From NCBI GenBank assembly GCA_039683515.1, contig JBDKRG010000036.1, positions 1 to 64,000 of the forward strand: a stretch of 64,000 nucleotides of DNA, in the 5' to 3' direction. The stretch's first letter is position 1. Every line of letters begins with the position of its first letter. Of the stretch, positions 35,285 to 44,135 are shown one piece after another. The position numbers were made by a program, and so were the translations under genes. Below the pieces are notes generated by a model. The model saw only the letters and a program-made list of their open reading frames with translations, was not told where the DNA came from and did no database searches. The stretch comes from JAJFUE01 sp039683515 (GTDB lineage: Bacteria > Sumerlaeota > Sumerlaeia > MVZB01).

Positions 35285-36235
35285 ATGTCCAACTTTCTTG
35301 TTACCGGCGGCGGGGGCTTCATCGGCTCCAACATCGTGGATGCATTGCTCGAGCAGGGCCACTCCGTGCGCGTGCTGGACAACTTCGAGACCGGCAAGCG
35401 CGAGAACCTCGATCCCTACAAGGGCCGCATCGACCTGATCGAGGGCGACCTGCGCAACGCCGACGACTGCCGCCGCGCCTGCGCGGACATGGATTACGTC
35501 CTGCACCAGGGCGCCTACCCGAGCGTTCAGCGCTCGGTCGAGGAGCCGGTCATGACGAGCGACACCAACGTCATGGGCACGATCAACATCCTCAAGGCCG
35601 CCGTCGATGCCAAGATCAAGCGCGTCGTCTACGCCGCCTCCAGCTCCGCCTACGGCGACCAGCCCAAGCCGGTCAAGGACGAGGGGCTGCTGCCGGCGCC
35701 GCTCTCCCCCTACGCGGCCGCCAAGCTGGCCAGCGAATATTTCTGCCAGTGCTTCTGGCACTCGATGAAGCTCGAGACCGTCTGCCTGCGCTACTTCAAC
35801 GTCTTCGGCCCGCGCCAGGACCCGATGAGCCAGTACAGCGCCGTCATCCCGCTGTTCGTCACCGCGGTCATCGCCGGCAAGCGCCCGACCGTCTACGGCG
35901 ACGGCGAGCAGACGCGCGATTTCACCTACGTCGCCAACAACGTCCAGGCCAACATCCTCGCCGCGACGACCACGAAGCCGGTCGCCGGCCAGGTCATCAA
36001 CATCGCGTGCGGCACGTCGTATTCGCTGCTGGACCTCCTCAAGGCGATCAACGAGACGCTCGGCACCGACATCAAGCCGATCTTCGAGCCCGCGCGCATC
36101 GGCGACGTCAAGCACTCGCTGGCCGACATCGCCAAGGCGAGGGAACTGCTCGGCTACGACGTCAGCGTCGACTTCAACGAAGGCATCCGCCGGACGATCG
36201 CCTGGTACAAGGAAAACGCCGGCCGCTGGGCGTGA
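35285..36235 (+). CDS. NAD-dependent nucleotide-sugar epimerase (SDR family)
   Basis: A 316-residue extended SDR enzyme. The NAD-binding 'TGGGGFIGSNIVDALLEQG' is at the N-terminus, the catalytic 'SPYAAAKLASEYF' gives Tyr143 and Lys147 with Ser119-Ser121 upstream, and 'RYFNVFGPRQDPMSQYS' matches UDP-N-acetylglucosamine/UDP-glucose 4-epimerase-like or WbpP-like members. It supplies an epimerised sugar for surface glycans. The start (MSNFLVTG) has AGGAGG ten bases upstream. It stands alone between the inverted hexamer repeat and tRNA-Arg, but fits the glycan genes at 44-46 kb. Exact substrate (Glc, GlcNAc or their uronates) is open. Confidence 0.9.
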   Translation: MSNFLVTGGGGFIGSNIVDALLEQGHSVRVLDNFETGKRENLDPYKGRIDLIEGDLRNADDCRRACADMDYVLHQGAYPSVQRSVEEPVMTSDTNVMGTINILKAAVDAKIKRVVYAASSSAYGDQPKPVKDEGLLPAPLSPYAAAKLASEYFCQCFWHSMKLETVCLRYFNVFGPRQDPMSQYSAVIPLFVTAVIAGKRPTVYGDGEQTRDFTYVANNVQANILAATTTKPVAGQVINIACGTSYSLLDLLKAINETLGTDIKPIFEPARIGDVKHSLADIAKARELLGYDVSVDFNEGIRRTIAWYKENAGRWA

Positions 36236-36395
36236 GGCGATTGCGGATTGCGGAATGAGATGCGGGGTGCGGATCAGGCATGCACCCCGCATTTTTACTT
36301 GCTCGTGGCTGCATTTTTTTTAATCCGAAATCCGCAATCCGAAATCCGCATTCGCTTGACTCCACCCGCCACGCTGTTAGTATATTGAGTCCGGG

Positions 36396-36472
36396 GCGCC
36401 CGTAGCTCAGCTGGATAGAGCGCTTGCCTCCGGAGCAAGAGGTCGCGCGTTCGAATCGCGCCGGGCGTACCA
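36396..36472 (+). tRNA. tRNA-Arg (anticodon CCG)
   Basis: Acceptor stem GCGCCCG/CGGGCGT, discriminator A and encoded CCA. D arm TAGCTCAGCTGGATAGAGC, anticodon arm CTTGC-CTCCGGA-GCAAG with anticodon CCG, T arm CGCGCGTTCGAATCGCG. Seventy-seven bases with CCA. A promoter-like TTGACT at 36356-36361 and TATATT at 36381-36386 lie upstream; heptamer repeats precede them. Confidence 0.96.
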
Positions 36473-36490
36473 AACAATTCCGAGAATCAG

Positions 36491-36528
36491 AAACCCTTCC
36501 GGGCGGCTGCCGCCCGGAAGGGTTTTTT
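36491..36528 (+). terminator. Strong rho-independent terminator after tRNA-Arg
   Basis: A long GC-rich stem, AACCCTTCCGGGCGG paired with its complement around a three-base loop, is followed by TTTTTT at 36523-36528. It ends the tRNA-Arg transcript 19 bases after the CCA. Confidence 0.93.
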
Positions 36529-36658
36529 GTGACGCCATTGCCGGCCGCCGATGCGGCTCCTGTTGCGCCGGCATTGCCGTTTTGCTAATTTTAGCCTGTT
36601 TAGAATGACCGTCCCACGGTGTTTAAAAGATTTTGCGGCTGCCCAAAAGGAGCGGGCG

Positions 36659-36949
36659 ATGAAGAAAATAATTGTGTCCTGCACGCTTGCGATCGCGTTG
36701 ATGCTGGCGCTCGGAGCCTCCGCGTGGGCGGCCGGCGCGCAGAGCGCGCATTACAAGGTCACCGTCGACGCCGTCGCCTGCGGCGGCGGCTCGTCGGGCT
36801 CGGCCCATTATCGAAATCTCGACAGCTCGATCGGCCAGGACTCGCCGGCCGGCCTTGCGTCCTCATCCGCGCGCCGCGAGAACTCCGGCGTCATCCAATA
36901 CTGGCCGTTCGCCAAAAATGCCGCTGATAGCTGGACATTGTATTACTGA
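36659..36949 (+). CDS. Small secreted partner protein 1 of the repeat-protein cassette
   Basis: A 96-residue protein with a signal peptide (MKKIIVSCTLAIALMLALG...). The mature part is built around 'AHYKVTVDAVACGGGSSGS' and 'SIGQDSPAGLASSSARRENS', then 'GVIQYW'. This Gly-Gly-Gly-Ser-Ser / HYR / GQD pattern recurs in short secreted proteins of several environmental phyla and looks like one beta-sandwich module. The start has AAGGAG seven bases upstream. It precedes the first giant repeat protein by only 20 bases and so belongs to the same operon; 39490-39780 is its 96-residue twin in front of the second repeat protein. Confidence 0.85.
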   Translation: MKKIIVSCTLAIALMLALGASAWAAGAQSAHYKVTVDAVACGGGSSGSAHYRNLDSSIGQDSPAGLASSSARRENSGVIQYWPFAKNAADSWTLYY

Positions 36950-36969
36950 AATTTTTTAAGGACTTATCA

Positions 36970-39120
36970 ATGATGTGCCATAATCTTCGGCTCCTCGGCG
37001 CGGCGACCCTATTTCTGTGTTCGGTTGTCGCCTCAGCCGGGCCGGGGCTGATCCAGTACCAGGGGCGGCTGACCGACGCCGCCGGCAACCCGATCACGAC
37101 GTCCGTGGCCGTGACGTTCACGTTCTGGAGCGCGGCCACCGGCGGCACGCAGCTCGGCGGGACGTATCAGGACACCGACGGCGTGACGCCCAACTCGCAG
37201 GGGCTCTACTCGACGATGATCGGCGACGAGACCGGCACGAAGATCCCCGACGCGATCTTCGCCAGCCCGCAGGTGTGGCTGGAGGTCAAGATCGGCAGCG
37301 AAACTCTTTCGCCGCGCAAGCAGATCGTCGCGACCGCCTACGCGTTCCAAAGCAATTGGGCGACGACGGCGACGACGGCGCTCTATGCGAAGACCGCGAC
37401 CGAGGCCGACACGCTCGCCACCGTCGCCGGGCGCGGCGCCTCGACCGCCACGCAGCTCACGCTGAGCGGCGGCGCCAAGATCGGCAAGATCTCGCCGCTC
37501 ACCAGCGGCGGCAGCGTCCAGGTCGAAGGCGTTTACGTCGTCGGCGGCGGCGTTGTGCTGCCGTCGATCGCGCCGCCCGCGGCGCCGGCGGGCAAGCTCT
37601 ACTTCACCAGCGGAACGCTTTACTGGAACGGCCAGCGGGTCATGCTCACGAAGGGCGAGAATTACGTCGTCGTGCACACGAGTGCGGATCCGGCGCAAAA
37701 CGGCAGAAACCTGCTGTCCACGTATGCGTATGCCAAGACGCTGCGTCCGTATGGGATCGATCTCACCACCACCAATCGGCTTGTCGTCGTGGTCCCGCCC
37801 GGGCGCTATCAACTCGATAAAAACAGTTTTACCCTCGACGCCGAGTTCGTCGATCTCGCCGGCCTGACCACCGATCGCAAAAGCCAGCTGATTTACGCGA
37901 ACATGGACGTTTCTTCCGCGACGCTGGTCCGCCAGAGAGCCAACGACGTTCGCATCGAAAATCTCTATCTGGAAGCAAGCTGCCCGAGCGAACAAAATTA
38001 CGCCCCGGCGGCGTATCGCGCCGATTCGAGCACGACCTTGACCGTCATGCGCAACTGCGAGCTTGTCGGCCTGGGCAAGGCCCTTTCAATGGGCATCGGC
38101 TCGAAATGCGCCGGCCGTTACGAAAATGTCAAGGCCGGCAGATGCGCCTTCGGCTACATGGCCGATGCCGCCGGAACATTCATCGGGTGCGAAGGCGATC
38201 TCTTCTGTTTCGGCTCGCTGGGCCGGGCAAGCGGCAGTTTCACCGATTGCAAGGCCGGCCATTATTCGTTCGGCTACAAGAGCGAGTCATCGGGAACGTT
38301 CGTCCACTGCACGGCCGGCAATTACAGCTACGGCAACAAAAGCGTCGCCGGCGGCACGTATACCGATTGCGTCGGCGCCATCAACTGCTTCGCCTACCAG
38401 GGCACGGCCAGCGGCAAATTTCTGCGCTGCACGGCCGGGGACAAATCCTTTGCGGCGGAAGGCGTCGCCAGCGGCACGTTCGAGCATTGCACCGGCGGCA
38501 ACTACTCGTTCGCCTATCTGGGCACGGCCAGCGGCACGTTTTACGACTGCGCCGCGGGCGTGACGTCCTATGGTTCGTTCGGCATGGCGAACGGAACCTT
38601 CACCAATTGCAAGGGAAGCGGGTCCTGCTTCGGGCGCGCGGGAACGGCCGCCGGCCGGTTCACGGGATGCACCGCGGGCGACACTTCGTTCGGCTCGGCG
38701 CAAGGAACCGAAACCGCCTACGCGAATGGCACTTTTATCGATTGCGTCGGCGGCAATTTGTGCTTCGGCGGCGCCGCCAGCGCCACCGGCACTTTTATCG
38801 GCTGCGTCGGCGGCAACGATTCGTTCGGCGGATTCTACGGCACCAGCGCCGGCGCCCGCGTCCAAAACTGCCGGATGACGGGCACCTTCTGGTATGGGGC
38901 GTGGGCGGGCCAGATGGAAAACTGCCACTGGGGCGTCGGCGTGAATTGCGCGGCCACCGCACGCATCTACAACTCGACGTTCGCGGGCGTGCTCAATCTG
39001 AACAACACCCCCGCCGGCGTGACACAGAGCCGCGCCAAATCGATCGTCAATCAAAACAACAACGTCTTCGGGGCGACCGACGCCGCCGCGTTGAATATCG
39101 CGAATCCGAACGTTGAATAA
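36970..39120 (+). CDS. Giant secreted 20-residue-repeat protein 1
   Basis: 716 residues. A signal peptide to about residue 24; a head domain starting 'GPGLIQYQGRLTDAAGNPIT' and ending near 'SPRKQIVATAYAF' (to about 120), of a type seen at the N-terminus of tail-fibre-like and collagen-like proteins; a pectate-lyase-like middle with 'RLVVVVPPGRYQL' (about 230-340). Then come about twelve tandem repeats of consensus SFGYxGTASGTFxNCTAGxx (about 385-640), each with one Cys. The conserved tail starts 'ARIYNSTFAGVLNLNNT' and ends near the C-terminus with 'AALNIANPNVE'. Two adjacent ATGs follow AAGGA; the first is used. Twenty residues per turn suggests a right-handed beta-solenoid. Probably a long surface fibre or adhesin. 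Confidence 0.9.
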   Translation: MMCHNLRLLGAATLFLCSVVASAGPGLIQYQGRLTDAAGNPITTSVAVTFTFWSAATGGTQLGGTYQDTDGVTPNSQGLYSTMIGDETGTKIPDAIFASPQVWLEVKIGSETLSPRKQIVATAYAFQSNWATTATTALYAKTATEADTLATVAGRGASTATQLTLSGGAKIGKISPLTSGGSVQVEGVYVVGGGVVLPSIAPPAAPAGKLYFTSGTLYWNGQRVMLTKGENYVVVHTSADPAQNGRNLLSTYAYAKTLRPYGIDLTTTNRLVVVVPPGRYQLDKNSFTLDAEFVDLAGLTTDRKSQLIYANMDVSSATLVRQRANDVRIENLYLEASCPSEQNYAPAAYRADSSTTLTVMRNCELVGLGKALSMGIGSKCAGRYENVKAGRCAFGYMADAAGTFIGCEGDLFCFGSLGRASGSFTDCKAGHYSFGYKSESSGTFVHCTAGNYSYGNKSVAGGTYTDCVGAINCFAYQGTASGKFLRCTAGDKSFAAEGVASGTFEHCTGGNYSFAYLGTASGTFYDCAAGVTSYGSFGMANGTFTNCKGSGSCFGRAGTAAGRFTGCTAGDTSFGSAQGTETAYANGTFIDCVGGNLCFGGAASATGTFIGCVGGNDSFGGFYGTSAGARVQNCRMTGTFWYGAWAGQMENCHWGVGVNCAATARIYNSTFAGVLNLNNTPAGVTQSRAKSIVNQNNNVFGATDAAALNIANPNVE

Positions 39121-39165
39121 GCCGGTTTTGCCGGACCGCAACCCTGGAAACAAGGCTGGTGTCCA

Positions 39166-39348
39166 ATGCATCGCATCAACGCGGCTCGGGTCGTATTCGC
39201 CTTGACGATGTCCGTGGTCGTGACGTTCACGTTCTGGAGCGCGGCGACCGGCGACACCCAGCTTGGCGGCACCTATCAGGATTCGTTCGGCACGGGCGAC
39301 TACAGCGTCGCCGCGGCCCTGAACATTGCCAGCAGCCAGGTGCAATAA
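39166..39348 (+). pseudogene. Deletion remnant of a 20-residue-repeat protein
   Basis: The 60-codon frame joins a piece of the head domain ('VVTFTFWSAATGDTQLGGTYQD') directly to the last residues of the conserved tail ('AALNIASSQVQ'). All of the middle and the whole repeat array are missing. It also lacks a proper signal peptide. This is what an internal deletion of a fourth paralogue would leave. It lies between full copies 1 and 2. The 39349-39489 spacer behind it is noncoding. It might still be translated, but a function is doubtful. Confidence 0.7.
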
Positions 39349-39489
39349 GGCCGATTCTGTTGCGCGCATACCGGTGTTTTGATAAGTTGATGTGTGTATT
39401 AAAGAAGTAAAACGAAGTCGGTCCGGGGATTTTGCCCCCATGGATTCACGTTTCCGTGGTGGGCGTGAAATTCCATTGAGGTATGCGCG

Positions 39490-39780
39490 ATGAAACATCT
39501 CGTCTGCCTGGGCATCCTGATTGCCGCCACCCAGATCGTCGGGGGAGCGCGCGCATCGGCGAACGGATCGCGGAGCGCGCACTATGTCATCGTGATCGAC
39601 GCCGTCGCCGGCGGCGGGGGCTCCTCGGCGTCAACGCATTACAGGCTTCAGGACAGCTCCATCGGCCAGGATTCCGTCGCCGGCCCCTCCTCCAGCGGCA
39701 CGAAGCGCGAGAACTCCGGCGTGATTCAATACTGGTCATCCAACAAAAACTCAGCTCGCGACTGGACTTGTTATGAATGA
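39490..39780 (+). CDS. Small secreted partner protein 2 of the repeat-protein cassette
   Basis: A 96-residue twin of the protein at 36659-36949: signal peptide, 'AHYVIVIDAVAGGGGSSAS', 'SIGQDSVAGPSSSGTKRENS' and 'GVIQYWSSN'. The lone Cys of the first protein's GGGSS segment is absent here. It directly precedes the second giant repeat protein (the genes are 23 bases apart), repeating the small-then-large gene order. Confidence 0.85.
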   Translation: MKHLVCLGILIAATQIVGGARASANGSRSAHYVIVIDAVAGGGGSSASTHYRLQDSSIGQDSVAGPSSSGTKRENSGVIQYWSSNKNSARDWTCYE

Positions 39781-39803
39781 CATCTGACGAAAGGGGCTGC
39801 GCC

Positions 39804-41960
39804 ATGATGTTCCATCCTTTCCGGATCCTTTCGGCGTGCCTGTTCATGGTTGTTACCCACGCCCTGGCTCTTGCCGGCCCGGGGTTGATCCAGTACCAGG
39901 GGCGCCTGACCGACGCCGCCGGCAACCCGGTCACGACGCCGGTCGTCGTCACGTTCACGTTCTGGAGCGCGGCCAGCGGCGGCTCGCAGCTCGGCGGCTA
40001 TTATGACACCGACGGCGTGACACCCGACGCCCAGGGGCTCTACTCGACGATGATCGGCGACGAGCCGGGGACCAAAATACCCGACGCGATCTTTAGCAGC
40101 CCGCAGGTCTGGCTCAACGTCAACGTCGGCGGCGAGAACCTCTCGCCGCGCAAGCAGATCGTCGCGGCGGGCTACGCGTTCCGGAGCAACTGGGCCACGA
40201 CCGCGACCACCGCTCTCGCATCGCAGGACACGCTCGACACGGTTGCCAACCGGGGCGCTTCCACGTCAAGACAACTGACGCTCGGCGGCGGCGTCAGGAC
40301 CGGCAGCATCTCGGCCCCCACCGCCGGCGGCAGCGTGCAAGTCGAGGACGTTGCGCTCAGCGACGGTTCCATCAAGCTGCCCCCCATCGTCTCCCCGTCC
40401 GACGTCAGCGGCAAGCTCTACCAGGCGGGCCAGATGCTTTATTGGTATGGCATCCCCGTGATGCTCACGCGCGGCACCGCCTATATATATGTGTCGACCA
40501 CGCCGGATCCGGGTGCGAACGGCTTGAATCTGCGGGCGGCCTACGCGTACGCCAAAACGCTCAAGCCTTACGGCAAGGACCTGTCCACGACCAACCGCCT
40601 GACCGTTCTGGTCCCGCCCGGCCGCTACGACCTGACCGCGGGGCAGCTTGTTCTGGACACCCAGTTCATCGACCTCGTCGGCGTCTCGACGGCGCGCCAT
40701 GATCAATTTCTGTATGCCAAGATGAGCACGAACGGCGCTAGCGTCCTGCGCCAGACGGCGGGTGACGTCCGCATCGAGAATCTCTTCCTCGAGGGGACGT
40801 GCCACAGTGTTCTGACCACGCCCACCTCCGTATATTACCCCGACTCCGGGACGACCCAAACCGTCATCCGCAACTGCGAGTTCTCGCCCGTCGATCAATG
40901 TGTGTCGATGGCGTTTTATGTCGATTACCCGGGCCGCTACGAAAACTGCAAATCCGGCCGGCTGAGTTTCGGCTACCAAGGCCGCGCCAGCGGAACATAC
41001 GTCCATTGCGAAACCGGCAATTTGAGTTTCGGCTCACATTCCTATGCCAGCGGCACCTTTATTGAATGTTCCGCGGGAAACAGTTCCTTCGGTTATCACG
41101 GCACGGCGAATGGCTCTTTCGATCGATGCACGGCCGGCTATTATTCATTTGGATACTACGGCACGGCAAGCGGGACGTTCAGGGATTGCTCGGCCACGAA
41201 CAGCTCGTTCGGGTCCTACGGCACGGCCAGCGGCACGTTCCAGAACTGCACGGCTCAGGACGCGTCATTCGGCGCCTACGGCACCGCCAGCGGCACCTTC
41301 CTGCAATGCAACGCCGGGAACAGTTCTTTCGGTTACAGCGGCACGGCCGGCGGCAAATTCATCAACTGCACGGCGAAGGAATACAGCTTCGGCTCGATGG
41401 GCACGGCGGCCGGCGGCGTCTTCACGAACTGCTCGGGGCGGAACTACTGCTTCGGTCATGCGGGGACCGCCAACGGCACGTACGAAAACTGCTCGGCCTA
41501 TTCCTACTCGTTCGGCGGCGGCAGCGAAACCAAGGCCGGCGTCGCCAGCGGAACGTTCAGAAACTGCAAGGCGATCGACTCTTCATTCGGCTCCGCCCAG
41601 ATCAGCACGCACCCCAAATGCACGTGCAGCGGATTATTCGTCAATTGCATCGCGTCCAATTACTCGTTCGGCGCCGTCAATTCGGACAATTCCGGCGCGC
41701 GGCTCCAGGGCTGCCGCGTGAACTTCACGTGGTCGGGAACCTGGGCCGGCCGCATGGACAACTGCTGGTTCGGCTCGGGAGTCAACTGCGCGGCGACGGC
41801 CAGGATTTACGGCTCGACGTTCGTCGGGACGCTCAACCTGAACAACACCGCCGCCGGCGCGACCCAGTCCCGCTGCAAGGCGCTGGCCAACTATGGCAAC
41901 AACGTCTTCGGCGCGACGCCGGCCGCCGCGATGATCATCGCCGATGGCGACGTGCAGTAG
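39804..41960 (+). CDS. Giant secreted 20-residue-repeat protein 2
   Basis: 718 residues from MMFHPFR, chosen because AAAGGGG lies seven bases upstream; the open frame to 39777 only overlaps the small gene's stop. Same order as protein 1: signal peptide, 'GPGLIQYQGRLTDAAGNPVT' head, 'RLTVLVPPGRYDL' middle, about twelve 20-residue repeats such as SFGYYGTASGTFRDCSATNS and SFGSYGTASGTFQNCTAQDA, and the 'ARIYGSTFVGTLNLNNT' tail. Repeats near the end expand to 25-30 residues with an extra KCTC segment. The stop TAG is part of a GTAG-headed palindrome. Likely an extracellular solenoid fibre with one Cys per turn. Confidence 0.9.
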   Translation: MMFHPFRILSACLFMVVTHALALAGPGLIQYQGRLTDAAGNPVTTPVVVTFTFWSAASGGSQLGGYYDTDGVTPDAQGLYSTMIGDEPGTKIPDAIFSSPQVWLNVNVGGENLSPRKQIVAAGYAFRSNWATTATTALASQDTLDTVANRGASTSRQLTLGGGVRTGSISAPTAGGSVQVEDVALSDGSIKLPPIVSPSDVSGKLYQAGQMLYWYGIPVMLTRGTAYIYVSTTPDPGANGLNLRAAYAYAKTLKPYGKDLSTTNRLTVLVPPGRYDLTAGQLVLDTQFIDLVGVSTARHDQFLYAKMSTNGASVLRQTAGDVRIENLFLEGTCHSVLTTPTSVYYPDSGTTQTVIRNCEFSPVDQCVSMAFYVDYPGRYENCKSGRLSFGYQGRASGTYVHCETGNLSFGSHSYASGTFIECSAGNSSFGYHGTANGSFDRCTAGYYSFGYYGTASGTFRDCSATNSSFGSYGTASGTFQNCTAQDASFGAYGTASGTFLQCNAGNSSFGYSGTAGGKFINCTAKEYSFGSMGTAAGGVFTNCSGRNYCFGHAGTANGTYENCSAYSYSFGGGSETKAGVASGTFRNCKAIDSSFGSAQISTHPKCTCSGLFVNCIASNYSFGAVNSDNSGARLQGCRVNFTWSGTWAGRMDNCWFGSGVNCAATARIYGSTFVGTLNLNNTAAGATQSRCKALANYGNNVFGATPAAAMIIADGDVQ

Positions 41961-41981
41961 GCCGGTTTCGCCGAAACCGGC
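41958..41981 (+). repeat. GTAG-headed palindrome at a stop codon
   Basis: The stop codon TAG (41958-41960) is followed without a gap by GCCGGTTTCGCCGAAACCGGC. The same element, base for base in the stem, occurs at 19523-19547, and with one changed base pair at 45057-45077. Confidence 0.75.
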
Positions 41982-42008
41982 ACGGAATGATAAAAAGGCA
42001 GGTGCCCC

Positions 42009-44048
42009 ATGCTCCGCGGTCTTTGTTGCATCGCTCTTCTATTTGTTGCCACGCCGGCTTTCGCCGCCCCCGGCTTGATCCAGTATCAGGGCCGCCTCAC
42101 GGACGCCGCCGGCAACCCGGTCACGACGCCGGTCGTCATCACGTTTACGTTCTGGAGCGCGGCCACGGGCGGCGCGCAGCTCGGCGGCACCTACTACGAC
42201 ACCGACGGCGTGACGCCCAACGCGCAGGGGCTCTACTCGACGATGATCGGCGACGAGCCCGGCACGAAAGTTCCCGACACGATCTTTAACAGCCCGCAGG
42301 TGTGGCTGAACGTCAACGTCGGCGGCGAAAACCTCTCGCCGCGCAAGCAGCTCGTGGCCGTCGCCTATGCGTTCCAAAGCTCCTCGAGCGCCCTGGCGAC
42401 GACGGCCACCACGGCTCTGGCCTCGAAGGATACGCTGGCCAGCGTCACCGCCCGCGGCGCCTCGACGAGCAAAGAGCTGATCCTGAGCGGCGGCGCGAAG
42501 GCCGGCAAAATTTCACCCCTCACGCCCGGCGGCAGCGTCCAGGTGGAGGACGTGTACGTGATCGGCGGCAGCATCGCGCTGCCGGCGATCCCTCCGCCGG
42601 CCTCGATCGACAATAAATTCTATGCCTCCAAAGGCGGCTTATACTGGCAGGGCACGCCCGTCATGCTCATGCGCGGCGAAAACTATATCGTCGTGCAAAC
42701 GACGTCCGACTCCGAGGCCAACGGCAACCACCTTGTCGCGGCCTACAATTACGCCAAAACGCTTCGGCCGAACGGCCGCGATCTCGAAACCTCCAACCGG
42801 CTCGCGGTCCTTGTGCCGCCGGGCAATTATCAACTGAGAGCCGGCCAGCTCCTGCTGGATACCGAGTTCGTCGATCTGGTCGGCCTGTCGTCCGCCCGCG
42901 CCGACCAATATTTGTTCGGCAACCTGAGCGTGGAGGGCTCCGGCCTCGTTCACCAGACGGCCAACGCCGTCCGCATCGAGAACCTGACGATCGCCGCGTC
43001 GTGCGACACTTATTTTTCGACCAAGCCGGTCGCGTATTATCCGGCTTCGAGCCTCACGAGGACCGTTATCCGCAACTGCGAATTCTCCGGCATCGACAAG
43101 GCCGAATCGATGCGCAGGGGGGTCGATTACCGCGGCCGGTACGAGGATTGCGCGGCCGGATCCCACGCCTTCGGCTATTACGGCGAGGCCGGCGGCCAAT
43201 TCATCCGGTGCAGCGCCGGCGTCGGCAGTTTCGGGTGTTACGGCGCGGCCAGCGGAACATTTATCGATTGCTACGCGGGCAGCAGCAGTTTCGGATCGAA
43301 CGCCGCCGCAAGCGGCTCGTTCACGGGATGCACGTGTTCAGGCAGCGGATTTGGGGTTTACGGATCGGCCACCGGAAAATTTGTCAATTGCACGGCCGGC
43401 AACCAGAGCTTCGGCTACAGGGGCACGGCCGGCGGGACGTTCGAAAATTGCGTTGCCGGCGACGAATCCTTCGGCTATACCGGCGTCGCCAGCGGCACAT
43501 TCATCAATTGCCGGGCCGAAGATCATGCCTTTGGCACACGTGGAACAGCCAGCGGAACATTCACGAATTGCGCCGCCGGGACGTATTCGTTCGGCGCCGG
43601 CAGCTCCGTCGTGCCCGGCATCGCCAGCGGGACGTTCACCAGCTGCACGGCCAGCGGTTATTCGTTCGGCGCCAGCACGTACTTCGACGCGGACAGCACG
43701 AAGTCCACATGCAGCGGCACGTTCGTCAATTGCGTCGGCGGCTACAAGTCCTTCGGCGGCGATCGCAGCTTCAACAGCGCCGCCAAACTGCGCGGCTGCC
43801 ACATGAACAGCTCCACATGGACCGGCACGTGGTCCGGCACGATGGAGAATTGCCGCTGGAACACCGGCGTCACCTGCGGCGCCTCGGCCCGCATCTATGG
43901 ATCGACGTTCCTCGGCACGCTCAACCTGAACGGCACGGCCGCCGGCGTCGCCCAGTGCCGCGCCCGCTCGATCACCAACGCCGCCAGTAATATTTTCGGC
44001 GCGACGAACGCCGCGGCGTTCAATATCGCCCATGCCAATGTTCAATAA
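42009..44048 (+). CDS. Giant secreted 20-residue-repeat protein 3
   Basis: 679 residues. Signal peptide to about residue 20, head 'APGLIQYQGRLTDAAGNPVT', middle 'RLAVLVPPGNYQL', then about ten repeats such as SFGYRGTAGGTFENCVAGDE and SFGYTGVASGTFINCRAEDH, and tail 'ARIYGSTFLGTLNLNGT'. No small partner gene precedes it; it follows protein 2 by 48 bases with only the palindrome between. Start from AGG-containing leader. Fewer repeats than copies 1 and 2, in line with repeat gain and loss between paralogues. Family not described under any name I know. Confidence 0.9.
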   Translation: MLRGLCCIALLFVATPAFAAPGLIQYQGRLTDAAGNPVTTPVVITFTFWSAATGGAQLGGTYYDTDGVTPNAQGLYSTMIGDEPGTKVPDTIFNSPQVWLNVNVGGENLSPRKQLVAVAYAFQSSSSALATTATTALASKDTLASVTARGASTSKELILSGGAKAGKISPLTPGGSVQVEDVYVIGGSIALPAIPPPASIDNKFYASKGGLYWQGTPVMLMRGENYIVVQTTSDSEANGNHLVAAYNYAKTLRPNGRDLETSNRLAVLVPPGNYQLRAGQLLLDTEFVDLVGLSSARADQYLFGNLSVEGSGLVHQTANAVRIENLTIAASCDTYFSTKPVAYYPASSLTRTVIRNCEFSGIDKAESMRRGVDYRGRYEDCAAGSHAFGYYGEAGGQFIRCSAGVGSFGCYGAASGTFIDCYAGSSSFGSNAAASGSFTGCTCSGSGFGVYGSATGKFVNCTAGNQSFGYRGTAGGTFENCVAGDESFGYTGVASGTFINCRAEDHAFGTRGTASGTFTNCAAGTYSFGAGSSVVPGIASGTFTSCTASGYSFGASTYFDADSTKSTCSGTFVNCVGGYKSFGGDRSFNSAAKLRGCHMNSSTWTGTWSGTMENCRWNTGVTCGASARIYGSTFLGTLNLNGTAAGVAQCRARSITNAASNIFGATNAAAFNIAHANVQ

Positions 44049-44135
44049 CGGCTCGTTTGCTTGAAAATGAGCTTTCGGCGTGCTTTATTGGAAGATCCGC
44101 GCCGTGCGGCGCGAGTCTTCGAAGGGTGGATTGCC

